A stretch of 64,000 bases of DNA from Clostridia bacterium (GCA_017429695.1 JAFROK010000049.1:1-64000); one strand, 5' to 3'. Shown: positions 42,847-51,797, numbered from the stretch's first letter. Program-made: numbers and translations. Notes: generated from the sequence alone by a model not told the origin.

Positions 42847-43533
42847 ATGTCCGAGCTGTTCATTCCGGACCGGGCCGTCCGGTATGCCTGCGCTGTACTC
42901 ACGGATTACCGGATCGGTCGCCTCCCAGTGGATCCGTTTCAGCTGGCGGAAGACGTGGGAATCACGCTGCTCCCCCTCTCCTCCATTCAGGACAATCCCA
43001 ACTGGACGCCCTACAACCTGCCCTTTGCCCTGCGGATGACCCGGGCCGTCACGCTTTCCTATCCGACCTTCTGTATCGCCTACCGGGATGAGGACAGCAC
43101 GCCGGATCAGCTCCGCCACGTCCTGTGCCATGAGCTGGGACACCTTTTCATGAACCACTACCGCGATTTCCCGGCTTATATGGGGCCTGGTCACCCCGTG
43201 GATCCTGCGCTGGAGGCGGAAGCGGATTCATTTGCCCGCAACCTTCTTGCACCTGTTCCAGTCGTCGATGTCATCCGCTACAACCGGCCGCAGCAGGCCC
43301 GGGCTTCCCTGTTCGGCCTGAGCAGGTCTGCCTGGCTCCACCGCCTGGATGCGATCGATACAGACCGGGACTCAGTGGATGAAGATATGGCCAACACGAT
43401 CCTCTTCATGTTTAAGGATTACCTGCTGGCCCGCCACTGCTCCTCCTGCGGCCATACCTATCACGATGATATCCAGAACGAAAAGGACATATGCCCCTTC
43501 TGCGGTGCCGAAAAACCGGAATGGGTATTGTAA
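42847..43533 (+). CDS. ImmA/IrrE-family metallopeptidase with zinc ribbon
   Basis: A 228-residue protein. HELGH (95-99) and a downstream acidic helix (LEAEADSFARNLL) form the gluzincin zinc site. The end carries a CxxC...CxxC zinc ribbon (CSSCG, CPFCG). ImmA/IrrE peptidases cut repressors to switch on mobile elements or stress genes; no obvious repressor partner is adjacent. GGGGGAGG lies 9 nt before the ATG. It ends at a clear terminator whose loop holds the stop of the convergent phosphatase gene. Confidence 0.88.
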   Translation: MSELFIPDRAVRYACAVLTDYRIGRLPVDPFQLAEDVGITLLPLSSIQDNPNWTPYNLPFALRMTRAVTLSYPTFCIAYRDEDSTPDQLRHVLCHELGHLFMNHYRDFPAYMGPGHPVDPALEAEADSFARNLLAPVPVVDVIRYNRPQQARASLFGLSRSAWLHRLDAIDTDRDSVDEDMANTILFMFKDYLLARHCSSCGHTYHDDIQNEKDICPFCGAEKPEWVL

Positions 43534-43555
43534 ATCACCCTGCCATAATGCATTG

Positions 43556-43580
43556 CCGGAGCTTACCTGCTCCGGTTTTT
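43556..43580 (+). terminator. Intrinsic terminator
   Basis: CCGGAGC (43556-43562) and GCTCCGG (43569-43575) with a 6-nt loop are followed by five Ts. The loop contains the stop codon of the minus-strand phosphatase. Confidence 0.9.
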
Positions 43581-44033
43581 CATTTTCAGTGCCCGGATCA
43601 GCCCGTCGCAGCCTTCCTCAATCTGCCGCAGTGCGCCGGAAAAATCCCGGGTATACCAGGGATCGTCAATCTCCTGTCCCGGTTTTCCGGCCCAGCTAAG
43701 AAGCATCGACAGTTTCCCGTCCGGATCACCCCCGTACAGGTACTTCATATCCCACATATTTTCATCATCCATGCCGATGATATAGTCATATTTCCCGTAG
43801 TCCGCCCGGGTTGTCTGCCGTGCGGCATGCGGATGGCATGTATACCCCGCCGCCACGAGCGCTTTCTTCATCGGCGGATAGATATCGTTCCCGATTTCTT
43901 CCCGGGTTGCCGCCGCGGATGAAACAACAATCTCCGGCAGTCCCGGCGTTTCCGCCAGTTTCTGCCACAAAACCATCTCCGCCGCCGCACTCCGGCAGAT
44001 ATTGCCGTGACAGATAAAAAGAATCCTGATCAT
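43563..44033 (-). CDS. Low-molecular-weight protein-tyrosine phosphatase
   Basis: A 156-residue LMW-PTP. The P-loop CHGNICRS (Cys8 to Ser15) holds the nucleophile and arginine, and DDPWYTRDF supplies the general acid. It dephosphorylates tyrosine residues, often of polysaccharide kinases or arginine kinases in Gram-positives. The ATG at 44033 starts MIRILFICHGN, as usual for the family; GGAGG is 12 nt upstream, a long gap. The inverted repeat at 44.05 kb lies directly upstream. Confidence 0.92.
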   Translation of the reverse strand: MIRILFICHGNICRSAAAEMVLWQKLAETPGLPEIVVSSAAATREEIGNDIYPPMKKALVAAGYTCHPHAARQTTRADYGKYDYIIGMDDENMWDMKYLYGGDPDGKLSMLLSWAGKPGQEIDDPWYTRDFSGALRQIEEGCDGLIRALKMKNRSR

Positions 44034-44049
44034 GGGTATACGATGCCTC

Positions 44050-44140
44050 CGTTTGCGAAGTTCTGCGAGGTTTTGCGAAGTGGGCGAAGAACACATAGAA
44101 GGCCAGAAAACGCAGATACTTCGCAAATCTTCGCAAATCG
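44050..44140. repeat. Inverted repeat of TTTGCGAAGT units
   Basis: TTTGCGAAGT at 44072-44081 pairs perfectly with ACTTCGCAAA at 44118-44127. Similar GCGAAG units extend both arms (44052-44060 and 44128-44140). The left arm is close to the start of the phosphatase gene. Confidence 0.7.
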
Positions 44141-44230
44141 TTGCCTTCAATGGTAGTCGAATGGTGGTAGAAATCCGGAGGGTCTACTACCGGAAAATAT
44201 CTCGATGGCAGATAAAGAAAATGTTGATCA
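44118..44230. repeat. Direct repeat, copy A (about 113 bp)
   Basis: Copy A begins ACTTCGCAAATCTTCGCAAA and ends AAAGAAAATGTTGATCA. It matches 44394-44505 over its whole length with scattered changes and one 1-nt length difference. It contains a small hairpin TGGTAGAAATCC...TCTACTACCG. Confidence 0.85.
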
Positions 44231-44393
44231 AAATGCATGGTTTCCGGTACATTTGGTCTATGTACCGACTGTTTACTACTGTCCATCATCCAACATGCAT
44301 CCGCAGTTAGTCCGGCGACAGACAAACACTTTTTTGATCATGGTCTGCGATGCCTTTGTTTTCAAGGCAAGCGAGAAGCGGAAAGTCGGGGTT

Positions 44394-44505
44394 ACTTCGC
44401 ATATCTTCGCAAATCGCTGCTTTCAATGGTGGTCAGATCGTGGTAGAAACCAGATGTTCTACTACCGGAAAATGTCTCGATGACAAATAAAGAAAATGTT
44501 GATCA
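44394..44505. repeat. Direct repeat, copy B (about 112 bp)
   Basis: The second copy starts ACTTCGCATATCTTCGCAAA and ends at the same AAAGAAAATGTTGATCA, 275-276 nt downstream of copy A. The conserved hairpin (GGTAGAAACC...TCTACTACCG) is retained although the sequence between differs. Confidence 0.85.
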
Positions 44506-44633
44506 ACTGCCGTCAATGCATCAGTCCGCTCAGCGGACAGTGTGAGTTTACCACAGACAGGGATGGATTGCCAGAAAGAAAAAACTCCTCAATGAAAAGC
44601 TTAATCCATCCTGAGAGTATTCACGTCCTGAAG

Positions 44634-44660
44634 AAAAACTCACCCGGGAAATCCGGATGA
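44634..44660 (-). terminator. Intrinsic terminator of the GntP permease gene
   Basis: TCACCCGG (44640-44647) and CCGGATGA (44653-44660) pair with one wobble. On the minus strand they are followed by GTTTTTCTTC. Confidence 0.8.
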
Positions 44661-44664
44661 ATAT

Positions 44665-46017
44665 TTATTTCATGAATATGTTGAAAACCAACAACATCAC
44701 AAAACCCACAGCCCAGGCGATAGTAGAAGTAACGGACCAGACTCTGATCTGCTCCCTGGTATCGGTAAAACCCATCAGATTGTTCACAACCCAAAAATAT
44801 GAATCGTTAAACCAGGAGAAGAACAGAGAGCCGATACAGCAGGCAAACGCCCCAAGCAGAGGATTGGCATCTGAAGCTTGAATAATGGGAGCGCAGATTC
44901 CTGCTGCAGTTATCATCGCCACCGTGCCTGAGCCCTGAATGAAACGCACCAGCGTGGCTATCAGGAACGGCAGAATGATGACCGGGATGGAAGCAGCTGC
45001 CAGCTTTTCAGCAATGAAAGCACCTGTGCCTGAATCTTTCAGGATCTGGCCAAGTGCGCCTCCTGCGCCGGTAACAAACACAATCGTACCGGCGCTGGAA
45101 AGGCCTTTGCTCATTTCCTTCAACACTTCATCCCGGGGAATTCTCCGCGCCAAAGTGCAGATAGCCAGCAGCAGTCCTATGCCCACTGCAATAACAGGTG
45201 TTCCAAGGAATGATATAACAGTGGAAAACATCCCGGTAGCACCCATTGCAGAAGACAATGTGCTGATCAGAATCAGCACGATGGGTACGACAAGAGGAAG
45301 GAATGCCGTGAAGATAGATGGCAGCTCTTTGTCAGATTGAAGATTCAAATCGGTGTATTCCTCCTGCTTTTCAGGACGTATCCAGGCCTCGCCATCATCA
45401 GCGGGCAGCTGATAGATTTTTTTGCCAAGATATAATGCATAAAAACAGGATGCAATGGTCATGGGCAAGGCGATCAGCAGGCCAAGCAAAATGAAGTTCC
45501 CCACATCCACGCCAAAGGTACCGGCAACCCCAAGAGGTCCGGGAGTTGGAGGAATCAGAGAATGCGTAATAACCAGGCCGGCAGCCAGAGGCACTCCAAT
45601 GGAAACAATGGAACGGCGCGTTTTTTTTGAAATAGCTTTGGCAATGGGGCTGAGGATGACAAAGCTGGAATCACAGAAGATCGGGATGGATACGATAAAG
45701 CCAGTCAGTGCCATCGCCCAATGCTCATGCTTTTTCCCGAAAAGCCCGATAAAAGTCAGTGCCATACGTTCTGCTGCTCCAGTACGCTCAAAAAGCTGAC
45801 CCATCATGACGCCGAAACCGATGATAATACCAATACTGCCCAGCGTACCGCCAAACCCGGCGGTGATGGAGCTGGAAATCTTTTCCGCTGGCATGCCTCC
45901 TATGAGTCCCACCGTAACAGCCGCAACGACCAGTGCCAGGAAAGGTGGAACCTTTGTTTTAAGGATCAGAATAACCAATAAAGCAATCGCGATCAGTAAA
46001 CCAACGATCATTTGCAT
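44665..46017 (-). CDS. GntP-family permease (gluconate/organic acid)
   Basis: A 450-residue carrier with about twelve membrane helices. GntP signatures include IGFGVMMGQLFERTGAAERMA, CDSSFVILSPIAKAISK and HSLIPPTPGPLGVAGTFGVD. The family imports gluconate, glycerate or similar hydroxy acids with protons. It lies 6 nt after the condensation-domain gene, so the two are probably co-transcribed, an unusual pairing. The first ATG is used; its AAAGG site is about 12 nt upstream. Confidence 0.92.
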   Translation of the reverse strand: MQMIVGLLIAIALLVILILKTKVPPFLALVVAAVTVGLIGGMPAEKISSSITAGFGGTLGSIGIIIGFGVMMGQLFERTGAAERMALTFIGLFGKKHEHWAMALTGFIVSIPIFCDSSFVILSPIAKAISKKTRRSIVSIGVPLAAGLVITHSLIPPTPGPLGVAGTFGVDVGNFILLGLLIALPMTIASCFYALYLGKKIYQLPADDGEAWIRPEKQEEYTDLNLQSDKELPSIFTAFLPLVVPIVLILISTLSSAMGATGMFSTVISFLGTPVIAVGIGLLLAICTLARRIPRDEVLKEMSKGLSSAGTIVFVTGAGGALGQILKDSGTGAFIAEKLAAASIPVIILPFLIATLVRFIQGSGTVAMITAAGICAPIIQASDANPLLGAFACCIGSLFFSWFNDSYFWVVNNLMGFTDTREQIRVWSVTSTIAWAVGFVMLLVFNIFMK

Positions 46018-46023
46018 GATTCA

Positions 46024-47322
46024 CTAACACCTTTCTTCAACACCAGCGCCAGGGTATTCACTCCACGGCAACCTGATATTCGGCACATCCAGTTTCTCCA
46101 CATCCTGCAAGTCATAGGTAATGCCATTATCATCAAGCTGTTTCAAAAACGCATTCACGATCAGCGGGCTCGAAAACGGCTGGATGAAATCCAGTGTAAA
46201 GCGACCGTTCACTGCGGCAATCTCGACACATAGATAATTTCCAGTGGCGCCCGTCCAGGTTCGAAAATCCCGGATATACTTTTCCGCTTCTTTGTAGTTT
46301 GCCTTACCGACATAACTGACAGTGGCCGTCAACATCTCATCCGTTGATTTCCCAATGAATGCAGAAATACCCAGCCGTTCCTGATCGGTTGGCTTGGATA
46401 AAAGCATCTGTGTGAGCCCTTTTAAGTTGTTGGCCCCAGCAAGAACAACCTCATCCATCGTCTGAGCAAAAACCATACCCCGGTATGCGGTCGCCTGCCT
46501 GTCCAGAGGCCATTCACGCATCTTTTCTTTGTATTCAAGCATAGCGCCACCGACCAGGCTTTGATGCGCCTTCGGTTTATGGAGGGCTTTCCTCTGGTTC
46601 ACACACAGGGCAATCCGGATCGGATCCTTTTCATCCGGGAACAGCTTTGCAACAGCGCGGCTGAGGAACAACGCAGTTATCGTCCCAGGGCTGCCATCAT
46701 TGTCCATGCTGAATCGCATAAACTCCGTTTCATCAATGGCCACACTGTAAACGGTCTTTACCTGATCATCCTGCAACACGGCTTTTTCGATCAGATTGAG
46801 CGCCTTGGGCATCTGGGAACGGGTAGGAACCGGCAGATCTGCAGCGGCTGCAATTGGGTCTTCCCATTCTTCCATCGTGATCTCGTCCCCTACAAGACGG
46901 ATTCCTTCATCCCTCAGTTTAACGCCATACCTTTCGGAGCAATAGTAGTAGAGAAGGGTACGGATCACCTCATACGCGCCGGTTCCATCTGTCAGTCCGT
47001 GAAAAATATCCAGGATGATCCAGTTGTCCTGGTAAGCAAATGCGACCATGTGATAGTTAGATTCTTCCGCATTCAGCTCCACACCATGGAGAGAATTGGT
47101 GATGGCGATGGGACGGTAGTTATCCACAAAGAAATACTGTCCGTCCTTCTTCTGAAGCTCGACGCAGAAGTAGGGGTACCGCTGCATTGTGGTGTCTACA
47201 GCATGCCGCAGAACATCCGGATCGATCAGATCCCGCATCCGTATCCTGATTCTGATTTCGTTAGGATTCCTCTTGCTCGATGAATACAGCGGTCGAATCC
47301 CAGTAAAAACGATTTGCTCCAT
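46024..47322 (-). CDS. Condensation-domain-like acyltransferase
   Basis: A 432-residue protein of the CoA-dependent acyltransferase/NRPS-condensation superfamily. The HxxxD-type active site is in LDIFHGLTDGTGAYEV. The start (PLYSSSKRNPNEIRIRIRMR) and the second-half DFxxW-like region fit stand-alone members resembling alcohol acetyltransferases. No NRPS or carrier protein gene is near, so it probably joins an acyl group to a small acceptor. It shares an operon with the GntP permease. A palindrome at 47409-47432 lies in its upstream region. Confidence 0.75.
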   Translation of the reverse strand: MEQIVFTGIRPLYSSSKRNPNEIRIRIRMRDLIDPDVLRHAVDTTMQRYPYFCVELQKKDGQYFFVDNYRPIAITNSLHGVELNAEESNYHMVAFAYQDNWIILDIFHGLTDGTGAYEVIRTLLYYYCSERYGVKLRDEGIRLVGDEITMEEWEDPIAAAADLPVPTRSQMPKALNLIEKAVLQDDQVKTVYSVAIDETEFMRFSMDNDGSPGTITALFLSRAVAKLFPDEKDPIRIALCVNQRKALHKPKAHQSLVGGAMLEYKEKMREWPLDRQATAYRGMVFAQTMDEVVLAGANNLKGLTQMLLSKPTDQERLGISAFIGKSTDEMLTATVSYVGKANYKEAEKYIRDFRTWTGATGNYLCVEIAAVNGRFTLDFIQPFSSPLIVNAFLKQLDDNGITYDLQDVEKLDVPNIRLPWSEYPGAGVEERC

Positions 47323-47408
47323 GCGCCTCTACTCCTATTTTATGTAACACGTCAGCCAATTCGGTTGCCGGCTTATCTTTGGCGGCGTTGAGGATAATAC
47401 TCCTGGTG

Positions 47409-47432
47409 TTTACGGACCTGACAGTCCGTAAA
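47409..47432. promoter_or_regulatory. Palindrome, candidate operator
   Basis: TTTACGGAC and GTCCGTAAA (9-bp perfect arms) with a 6-nt centre lie about 90 nt upstream of the acyltransferase gene. The size fits a dimeric repressor of the TetR or MarR type, but no regulator gene is adjacent and no clear -35/-10 pair overlaps. Confidence 0.45.
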
Positions 47433-47529
47433 ACCGTTGTATTTCAAGTTATCTGTGAACATACATTCGTGTCATGTTTGTTCTCCGGCAAAATGCTCTC
47501 AATCTGTTCATCACCTCTGTGCGTGCTTA

Positions 47530-48429
47530 TCAGTATAGATCGTCTTCAGCGTCCTCATCATCCATGTGTCCAATGATAAAGTTAGCAAAGCCGTAACCTT
47601 CCTGATACTTCATCCATGTATCTTCCATGCCTGCCTCGTCCAGGTTCACTTTTGCGGTGAAATCAGCCGCCTCCGCATCCTTCAGCTCCGTATATTCGGC
47701 GATGAAATTCTCCCAGCCCTTGGGCTGCAAAACCTTTACGAAACTGACGATTGTCTGGAAAGCCAGGTCGTCCAGCCCGCCGTATTCACTGATGGTAACG
47801 TACACGCTGTCTTTAGTGGCAGTGCCAAATACTTTGACCTTGCCATAGGTGAGGTCAATCATTTTGTAATCCTCGCCTAGCGGCTTCCAGCCTCCCTTCA
47901 GCAGATATTCTTCGCTGATTGCCAGAGTGTCCATCACCTCCAGATCATATTCGTAGGGGCCAACAATGTTGATACTGATTGTCTTCTCTCCCTCACGCTC
48001 ATCGATAATTCGATAATGATCCTGCAACTCCGGTATGGCGTTAATATACCCGATGAACAGATCGGTCTTCACACCCTGGGCCGCAGCCACTTTATTCAGA
48101 AGCAAATAAGCAATACTGCGCCCTTCACCCTCATCAGATCCCAGAGAAGCGGTTGCCCAGTTCCCTTCCTGAACAAACGTCCAGGTCAGGGGTTCCCTGC
48201 CTTCAACCGCCTCAGTGATGACGATTGCGTTGTCCGTAAGCTCTGCTTTTAGGAATCCGTCACCGTATTCGGCTGAAGTGCCTCCGTCATTGAGGATTTC
48301 CCAGCCTTCCGCCAAGGCGTTATAGGCGGCTTTGAGAGTATCTGACGGCTCGGCAAAGGCTGTCTGGGAAAGGAGGATCAAGGCCATGGCTAAAGCCATC
48401 AGAACGATACGAAGCATGGGTTTTTTCAT
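47530..48429 (-). CDS. Secreted protein of unknown function
   Basis: A 299-residue protein with a signal peptide (MKKPMLRIVLMALAMALILL, cleavage expected after AFA near residue 26) and no lipobox Cys. The mature part is acidic with an Asp/Glu-rich end (HMDDEDAEDDLY). I recognise no family. It starts 14 nt after the solute-binding protein gene, so both are probably made together and act outside the membrane. Confidence 0.7.
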   Translation of the reverse strand: MKKPMLRIVLMALAMALILLSQTAFAEPSDTLKAAYNALAEGWEILNDGGTSAEYGDGFLKAELTDNAIVITEAVEGREPLTWTFVQEGNWATASLGSDEGEGRSIAYLLLNKVAAAQGVKTDLFIGYINAIPELQDHYRIIDEREGEKTISINIVGPYEYDLEVMDTLAISEEYLLKGGWKPLGEDYKMIDLTYGKVKVFGTATKDSVYVTISEYGGLDDLAFQTIVSFVKVLQPKGWENFIAEYTELKDAEAADFTAKVNLDEAGMEDTWMKYQEGYGFANFIIGHMDDEDAEDDLY

Positions 48430-48443
48430 GGTTCAAACCCCCC

Positions 48444-49604
48444 TCATTTTTTAATTTGGACATTCGTCATAATGGAAGAAAAGAACGGGATTGTTATGAT
48501 CGTGCCCTCCGGCTGATCCATCGTAACGCTTTCGTCATATGTGAATACGCTTTCGATCAGGTTGAGCGCCTTCTCCGTCTTTTCCGGATCCATTCCCAGG
48601 GCTATGATTTCCCGCCGCATCGCGTCCTCCCCGGCTTCATAGGTTCCGTTTTCCGTGTAAACGGATTGCGATCTGTTCCAGAAAACAACGTCTACCATGC
48701 CCGAGGAAAGGGCGAGCGCCCTGCCTCCAGCGTCTATATTGACAAGTTCAATGTTTTTCCTGATTCGCTTACCAATCTCCGCAAGAATCGCGGTGTTGTA
48801 ACCAGCAGGAACGCCTGCTTCGGAAATATAATCAAACGGCGGCAGGTCCCCGGTCACGCCCACCCTGATTGTATCCGCCCCTTCGATCTTTTCGATCTCA
48901 ATGGGAACAGGTTCTTCACCAGCCGCGTTAAGCGTGGCTTCAAGCGCCGCCAGCACGCCCTCGTTTTCCATAGCGTTGAGCGCTCTGTTGATCTCATCCC
49001 GAAGCGCCTCATTTCCTTCCATCAGCATAAAGGTAAACTCATCCGAATGAAATCCGTTCTCCACCAGGCGCCTGGTCAAAGCGCTGGCGTCCGCGTCGGG
49101 GACGGCAAAATGATTGATATAAAACAGCGCCTCGTCCCTCGCGCATAAATAATCCGCCACTACATTATGAACGAAAATCGCGTCTACTTCGCCGGATTTG
49201 AGCGCCATGATCATGGCATTCAGGGAGTCAAAGAACTTGATTTCCATGGAATCCCTAAAAGCCTGGACATACGCCTCGCTGAGATCGTCAAACCGAAGAT
49301 CGTAGCCCTCTGTTACGTCAAACGCTACATATCCTGAATCCTGCAGCAGCCTGTTATAAATCAATCTGGAGGTTACCAGCTTTCTGACTTCCGCCTCATC
49401 CGCGTTGCAATAGGAAAGGATGCCGAACACCGGACGATCCGTTACCCATGCAGAACCTCTGCCGGAAAATGTTTCCGCTTCCTCGCATATAGCTGTGCCA
49501 ACGAACGCCGTGAATGCCAGTACGCTTTCTTCATTCCCAATCATCACGGGGACCGCCAGCAGGGCCAGCATCAACGCCAGGGTCAGGGAAACGAGTTTCT
49601 TCAT
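48444..49604 (-). CDS. Solute-binding protein-like secreted protein (family 3 type)
   Basis: A 386-residue secreted protein with signal peptide MKKLVSLTLALMLALLAVP. It contains two segments resembling the amino-acid-binding (SBP family 3) fold: residues about 55-200 with DAIFVHNVVADYL, and about 240-380 with TIRVGVTGDLPPFDYI and ALALSSGMVDVVFWNR. No lipobox and no ABC permease or ATPase gene is adjacent. It may be a sensor or orphan binder. AAGGAGG lies about 8 nt before the ATG. A truncated paralogue follows upstream (49685-50104). Confidence 0.75.
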   Translation of the reverse strand: MKKLVSLTLALMLALLAVPVMIGNEESVLAFTAFVGTAICEEAETFSGRGSAWVTDRPVFGILSYCNADEAEVRKLVTSRLIYNRLLQDSGYVAFDVTEGYDLRFDDLSEAYVQAFRDSMEIKFFDSLNAMIMALKSGEVDAIFVHNVVADYLCARDEALFYINHFAVPDADASALTRRLVENGFHSDEFTFMLMEGNEALRDEINRALNAMENEGVLAALEATLNAAGEEPVPIEIEKIEGADTIRVGVTGDLPPFDYISEAGVPAGYNTAILAEIGKRIRKNIELVNIDAGGRALALSSGMVDVVFWNRSQSVYTENGTYEAGEDAMRREIIALGMDPEKTEKALNLIESVFTYDESVTMDQPEGTIITIPFFSSIMTNVQIKK

Positions 49605-49684
49605 GGGGTTATACCTCCTTCATTTATTTGGAAGCGCCTTGTAGCGCGTTCCTGTTTGAAAATGGGTGGTTTAAGCCATTGCCG

Positions 49685-50104
49685 TCATTTCCCGCGGAAA
49701 ACAGCGTCTCGGCTATCCATCAGGTAGGGCGTAGAAACGGTGATTCCCTCCATGCGATCCAGAGGATACGGCAGAGAATTGCCCTCCGCGTCATAGACCC
49801 CCCGTGTCCAAAATAGCGCATCGACCACGCCGGAGGAAAGCGCCACAGCGCGGGCAGAAGATTCGATGCTCACCAGTTCAAAATTCACACCGACAAGTAC
49901 CGAAAGCTTCGCAAGAAACGCCGTATTGAAGCCAGCGGGCATACCGTCCTCAAGGATCATATCCATGGGCGGCAGATCGCCTGTGACGGCAATCCTGATG
50001 GTATCCGCGCCTTCTATAGCAGGCAGCGTGATGGGTTCAGGATCAGAACCGCCCAGATTATCAATGTACCAGAAAACGTCGTCATGAAAGAAAATGTTGA
50101 TCAT
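49685..50104 (-). pseudogene. Truncated paralogue of the solute-binding protein
   Basis: A 139-residue open frame matching only the second half of the 48444-49604 protein: EGADTIRIAVTGDLPPMDMI, GMPAGFNTAFLAKL and ARAVALSSGVVDALFW align with its end. The signal peptide and first lobe are missing, and the first 20 residues (MINIFFHDDVFWYIDNLGG) are unrelated. Its ATG overlaps the ferredoxin stop (ATGA). It is most likely a remnant after deletion, though a short cytoplasmic product could still be made. Confidence 0.65.
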
Positions 50105-50871
50105 ACTTCTCTCGGTGATCCTACAACACTATACCGTTTTCTTCCTTCTGTAATGTCTTTATACTCTATTGCCTCCACCGGACAATTCTGTATACACGAC
50201 ATGCAGTGAGCGCATCTCTTTTCTTTCCATACGGGTTTCCCGCCCTGCATTTCGATGATGTTGAGCGGACATAGCCTCGCGCACTTCCCGCAGGAAACGC
50301 AGTTGCCTTTCACCCAGAAGTCTTTTGTCATCTGATTAAAGTAACATAGCACCGGCGCAACAGGAACTGTGACCAGATACTCAAATAAAAAGATATGCCG
50401 ATTTTTGAAGTGCCCTCCGTGCATTATCACTTCGGCAACGCACTCGGCTTTGCTGAGAGACTCCTTGATTCTCTTTGTTATCTCCTCTTCATCTATTTCT
50501 GCATGGCTCTTATTCGTTATGTGATTGCTGGGCAACTTAAACTCTGCGTATCCTCTGAACTCCATGCCCTTCTGTTTTATGATCCGCTTCATTTGAGCAC
50601 CGGCTATCCCCGAGAAACCGCCGTTTGTAAGTATCCCATATACTTCCCGACAGCCTGTTAAGGATACTCTTTTGAGATAATCGCTGAAGAATGAAGGAAG
50701 CTCACTCACATACACAGGCGAACAGATCACAAGAGGTCGGTCGGAATGGATCGAAGAATAGTCTTTGTTCCTGATTCGCGTAAGCAGATTCACAGACTCG
50801 TCCCCAAGACGCTGCGCCAGCTTTTCTGCGATCAGCTTTGTATTCCCGGTCGCGCTGAAATACAATACCAC
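50101..50871 (-). CDS. EFR1-family ferredoxin (flavodoxin plus 2[4Fe-4S])
   Basis: A 256-residue electron carrier. Residues 1-160 are flavodoxin-like (VLYFSATGNTKLIAEKLA binds FMN phosphate). A hydrophobic segment (about 175-190) is followed by two ferredoxin clusters, CVSCGKCARLCP and CAHCMSCIQNCP. EFR1 proteins are widespread in anaerobes with mostly unknown partners. The start is GTG at 50871 with AAGGAG 11 nt upstream. It precedes the truncated binding-protein gene with a 4-nt overlap. Confidence 0.88.
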   Translation of the reverse strand: MVLYFSATGNTKLIAEKLAQRLGDESVNLLTRIRNKDYSSIHSDRPLVICSPVYVSELPSFFSDYLKRVSLTGCREVYGILTNGGFSGIAGAQMKRIIKQKGMEFRGYAEFKLPSNHITNKSHAEIDEEEITKRIKESLSKAECVAEVIMHGGHFKNRHIFLFEYLVTVPVAPVLCYFNQMTKDFWVKGNCVSCGKCARLCPLNIIEMQGGKPVWKEKRCAHCMSCIQNCPVEAIEYKDITEGRKRYSVVGSPREV

Positions 50872-51094
50872 AGTCGTTCCCTCTCCTTAGTCCCCTTCAA
50901 ATCCTGATGTCCAGCTTATCACAGTCTCAGCGTAGAGACGTCTTCCTCTTGGCCCCATGGATCGTCAGTTTTCCGGTACATATGAATCAGTCCGTGACTC
51001 AATGCACGCAATCACATTCAGCGTCGGAACAATGGCAAGCAGTCCAACTGTGATTTCGATCATCAGCAGAGTAAAGCCTCTGGAAGCAATGTTT

Positions 51095-51295
51095 TCAATG
51101 ACCTGCCAGGTTCTGAATAAAGTGGGCAACATGCTCAATATCATTGACCATTTCAAGATAGTCAGGAATCAGATCAAAAGAAGGCCGCACATAGAGGATT
51201 CTCTCAGATTCAAAAACCACATTCACCAAACTGCCATCTCTTCTCATGGATGATTTCTCCGAATTGGTAAGGAATTTCAAAAAATAGAATACCAA
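51095..51295 (-). pseudogene. Possible N-terminal fragment of a GNAT acetyltransferase
   Basis: The frame gives MRRDGSLVNVVFESERILYV followed by RPSFDLIPDYLEMVNDIEHV, which resembles the first strand and helix of GNAT proteins. It then stops, and the acetyl-CoA motif is absent. Recognition rests on a short stretch. Confidence 0.35.
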
Positions 51296-51414
51296 GCCCA
51301 GTCTCTTCTAGGCCCCTGGGAAGTATACCATTTTCACACGGAAAAAGGTAGAACCGCAGCCCCAAAAACGAAAAAGCGGCGCTCCACCGTCATAGTGAAG
51401 CGCCCAGCCATTCC

Positions 51415-51585
51415 TTACACCACCGCCGTAGTTCCCCCGGTTTCATCGTCATTCTCCGGCCTTTCCATCTTCTCCTGCTCCATCCTAGCATTTTCAATCT
51501 CACCAAGCCGTTTCATTTCTTCTGCGGCATCTTCCAGTCCCAGGTGCGTGTACGTGTTTATCGTCACACTGATATGAATATCGTC
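51415..51585 (-). pseudogene. C-terminal fragment of a tyrosine integrase
   Basis: The frame reads [20 protein letters not shown], then EEMKRLGE and an acidic tail to a TAA at 51415. Phage and ICE integrases end with this motif (HSDIxVTxNTYTH), which contains the catalytic tyrosine. Everything upstream of it is missing, so an integrated element was once here or passed through. Confidence 0.7.
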
Positions 51586-51734
51586 TTGAAGGAAATACTG
51601 TTTACAAGTATAAGTGTCATCGTCAGAAATTCTTTGATGGCGACGAAAACAACTGGGAAACCGAAGAGAATCTTGAAGAATCCTGGGAAATCGATGATCC
51701 CACTATGCCAGAATGGCTGAAGCAGTATATTTGA
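51573..51734 (+). pseudogene. Acidic protein remnant
   Basis: An open frame without a start codon reads [20 protein letters not shown] and ends [16 protein letters not shown]. Its composition looks like a real protein end, but I do not recognise the family. It abuts the integrase fragment on the other strand. Confidence 0.35.
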
Positions 51735-51768
51735 ATCACAGAAAGCCATGTGCTGAAAAGCATAAACG

Positions 51769-51797
51769 AGTCTCTCCGGCTGCAGACTGGAGAGACT
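51769..51797. terminator. Hairpin
   Basis: AGTCTCTCC (51769-51777) and GGAGAGACT (51789-51797) form a perfect 9-bp stem with an 11-nt loop. The flank is only weakly T-rich, so it may be a terminator or attenuator remnant. Confidence 0.4.

Larger units (their letters stand above)
44034..44664. other. Long intergenic region with repeats, no gene found
   Basis: About 630 nt hold an inverted repeat (44050-44140), two copies of a 112-bp direct repeat (44118-44230, 44394-44505) and the terminator of the GntP permease gene. Open frames on both strands are short, lack ribosome sites and cross the repeats, so none is called. Confidence 0.7.

Noticed and set aside
44205..44483. Possible 92-residue gene in the repeat region
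   Set aside because: It crosses both spacer and repeat copy B without a ribosome site; the repeats themselves explain the open frame.
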